Assembly: GCA_036479115.1 (NCBI GenBank) | Contig: JAZGFD010000191.1 | Coordinates: 1-23,504, forward strand | DNA from: UBA7328 sp036479115 | GTDB lineage: Bacteria > Bacteroidota > Bacteroidia > Chitinophagales > Saprospiraceae | Direction of reading: 5' to 3' | DNA length: 23,504 nucleotides | In this document: positions 23,491-23,504 of the stretch, in pieces | Layout: the number at the start of each line of letters is the position of its first letter | Numbering within the stretch: the stretch's first letter is position 1 | Position numbers and translations under genes: made by a program | The notes under the pieces: generated by a model | Database searches by the model: none | Seen by the model: only the letters and a program-made list of their open reading frames with translations | What the model was told of the DNA's origin: nothing

Positions 23491-23504
23491 ATGAAAAAGG
23501 GATT
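23491..23504 (+). CDS. possible start of a gene running off the window
   Basis: ATGAAAAAGGGATT at the very end has the Met-Lys-Lys beginning common to exported proteins, after 158 bp of AT-rich spacer. Only four codons are visible, so this is a guess about a truncated gene. Confidence 0.25.

Overview
The window is AT-rich and reads as chromosomal DNA of a member of the Bacteroidota, probably an environmental gliding or polymer-associated lineage of the Cytophagia/Saprospiria type. The evidence is two secreted proteins that end in type IX secretion sorting domains (one 'PNPTSD...' type A, one 'FTPNGDGAND' gliding-motility/CHU_C type B), lipoproteins and periplasmic proteins with Bacteroidota-style signal peptides, a promoter matching the Bacteroidota -7 box TAnnTTTG, and frequent TTG starts. 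No phage, CRISPR array, tRNA or rRNA was recognised.

Layout. Positions 1-320 hold an 8-bp tandem repeat and a nested palindrome. From 321 to 9357 lies a loosely packed set of single genes: a Cys-rich lipoprotein (-), an outer-membrane barrel protein (+), a VOC-fold protein (+), a Tat-exported PhoX-type phosphatase (-), a large helical-repeat protein of unknown function (-), an ACP phosphodiesterase AcpH (-) and an exported M28 metallopeptidase (+). A family-2 glycosyltransferase (-) and a large secreted animal-type haem peroxidase with GEVED and T9SS domains (-) follow, separated by a 600-bp region with hairpins, a possible small RNA and a short broken reading frame. From 14161 to 21960 a tight minus-strand cluster runs (in transcription order) unknown protein, era, der, rfbC, rfbD, T9SS type B surface protein, ribE. 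The right end holds a DinB-like gene (+) and a decayed alpha/beta-hydrolase pseudogene.

The most notable structure is not a gene. A family of miniature inverted-repeat elements with ends close to GTAACTACCCAGGTGG / CCACCTGAGTAGTTAC recurs in the intergenic spaces. Two copies (894-1013 and 7552-7789) are flanked by perfect 8-bp direct repeats. Two others (6873-6928 and 21297-21352) are reduced to 56-bp palindromes of just the two ends, and several are fragments. GTAA termini with 8-bp target duplications match what is known of the IS66 family, so these look like non-autonomous IS66-type MITEs. No transposase is present in the window. One copy inserted 15 bp in front of the acpH start codon.

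Functional links: rfbC and rfbD provide the last two steps of dTDP-L-rhamnose synthesis and, with the glycosyltransferase, point to surface polysaccharide. The peroxidase and CHU_C protein would be exported by T9SS. Era and Der are ribosome-assembly GTPases, and ribE makes riboflavin. I see no clear new defence or biosynthetic system here.
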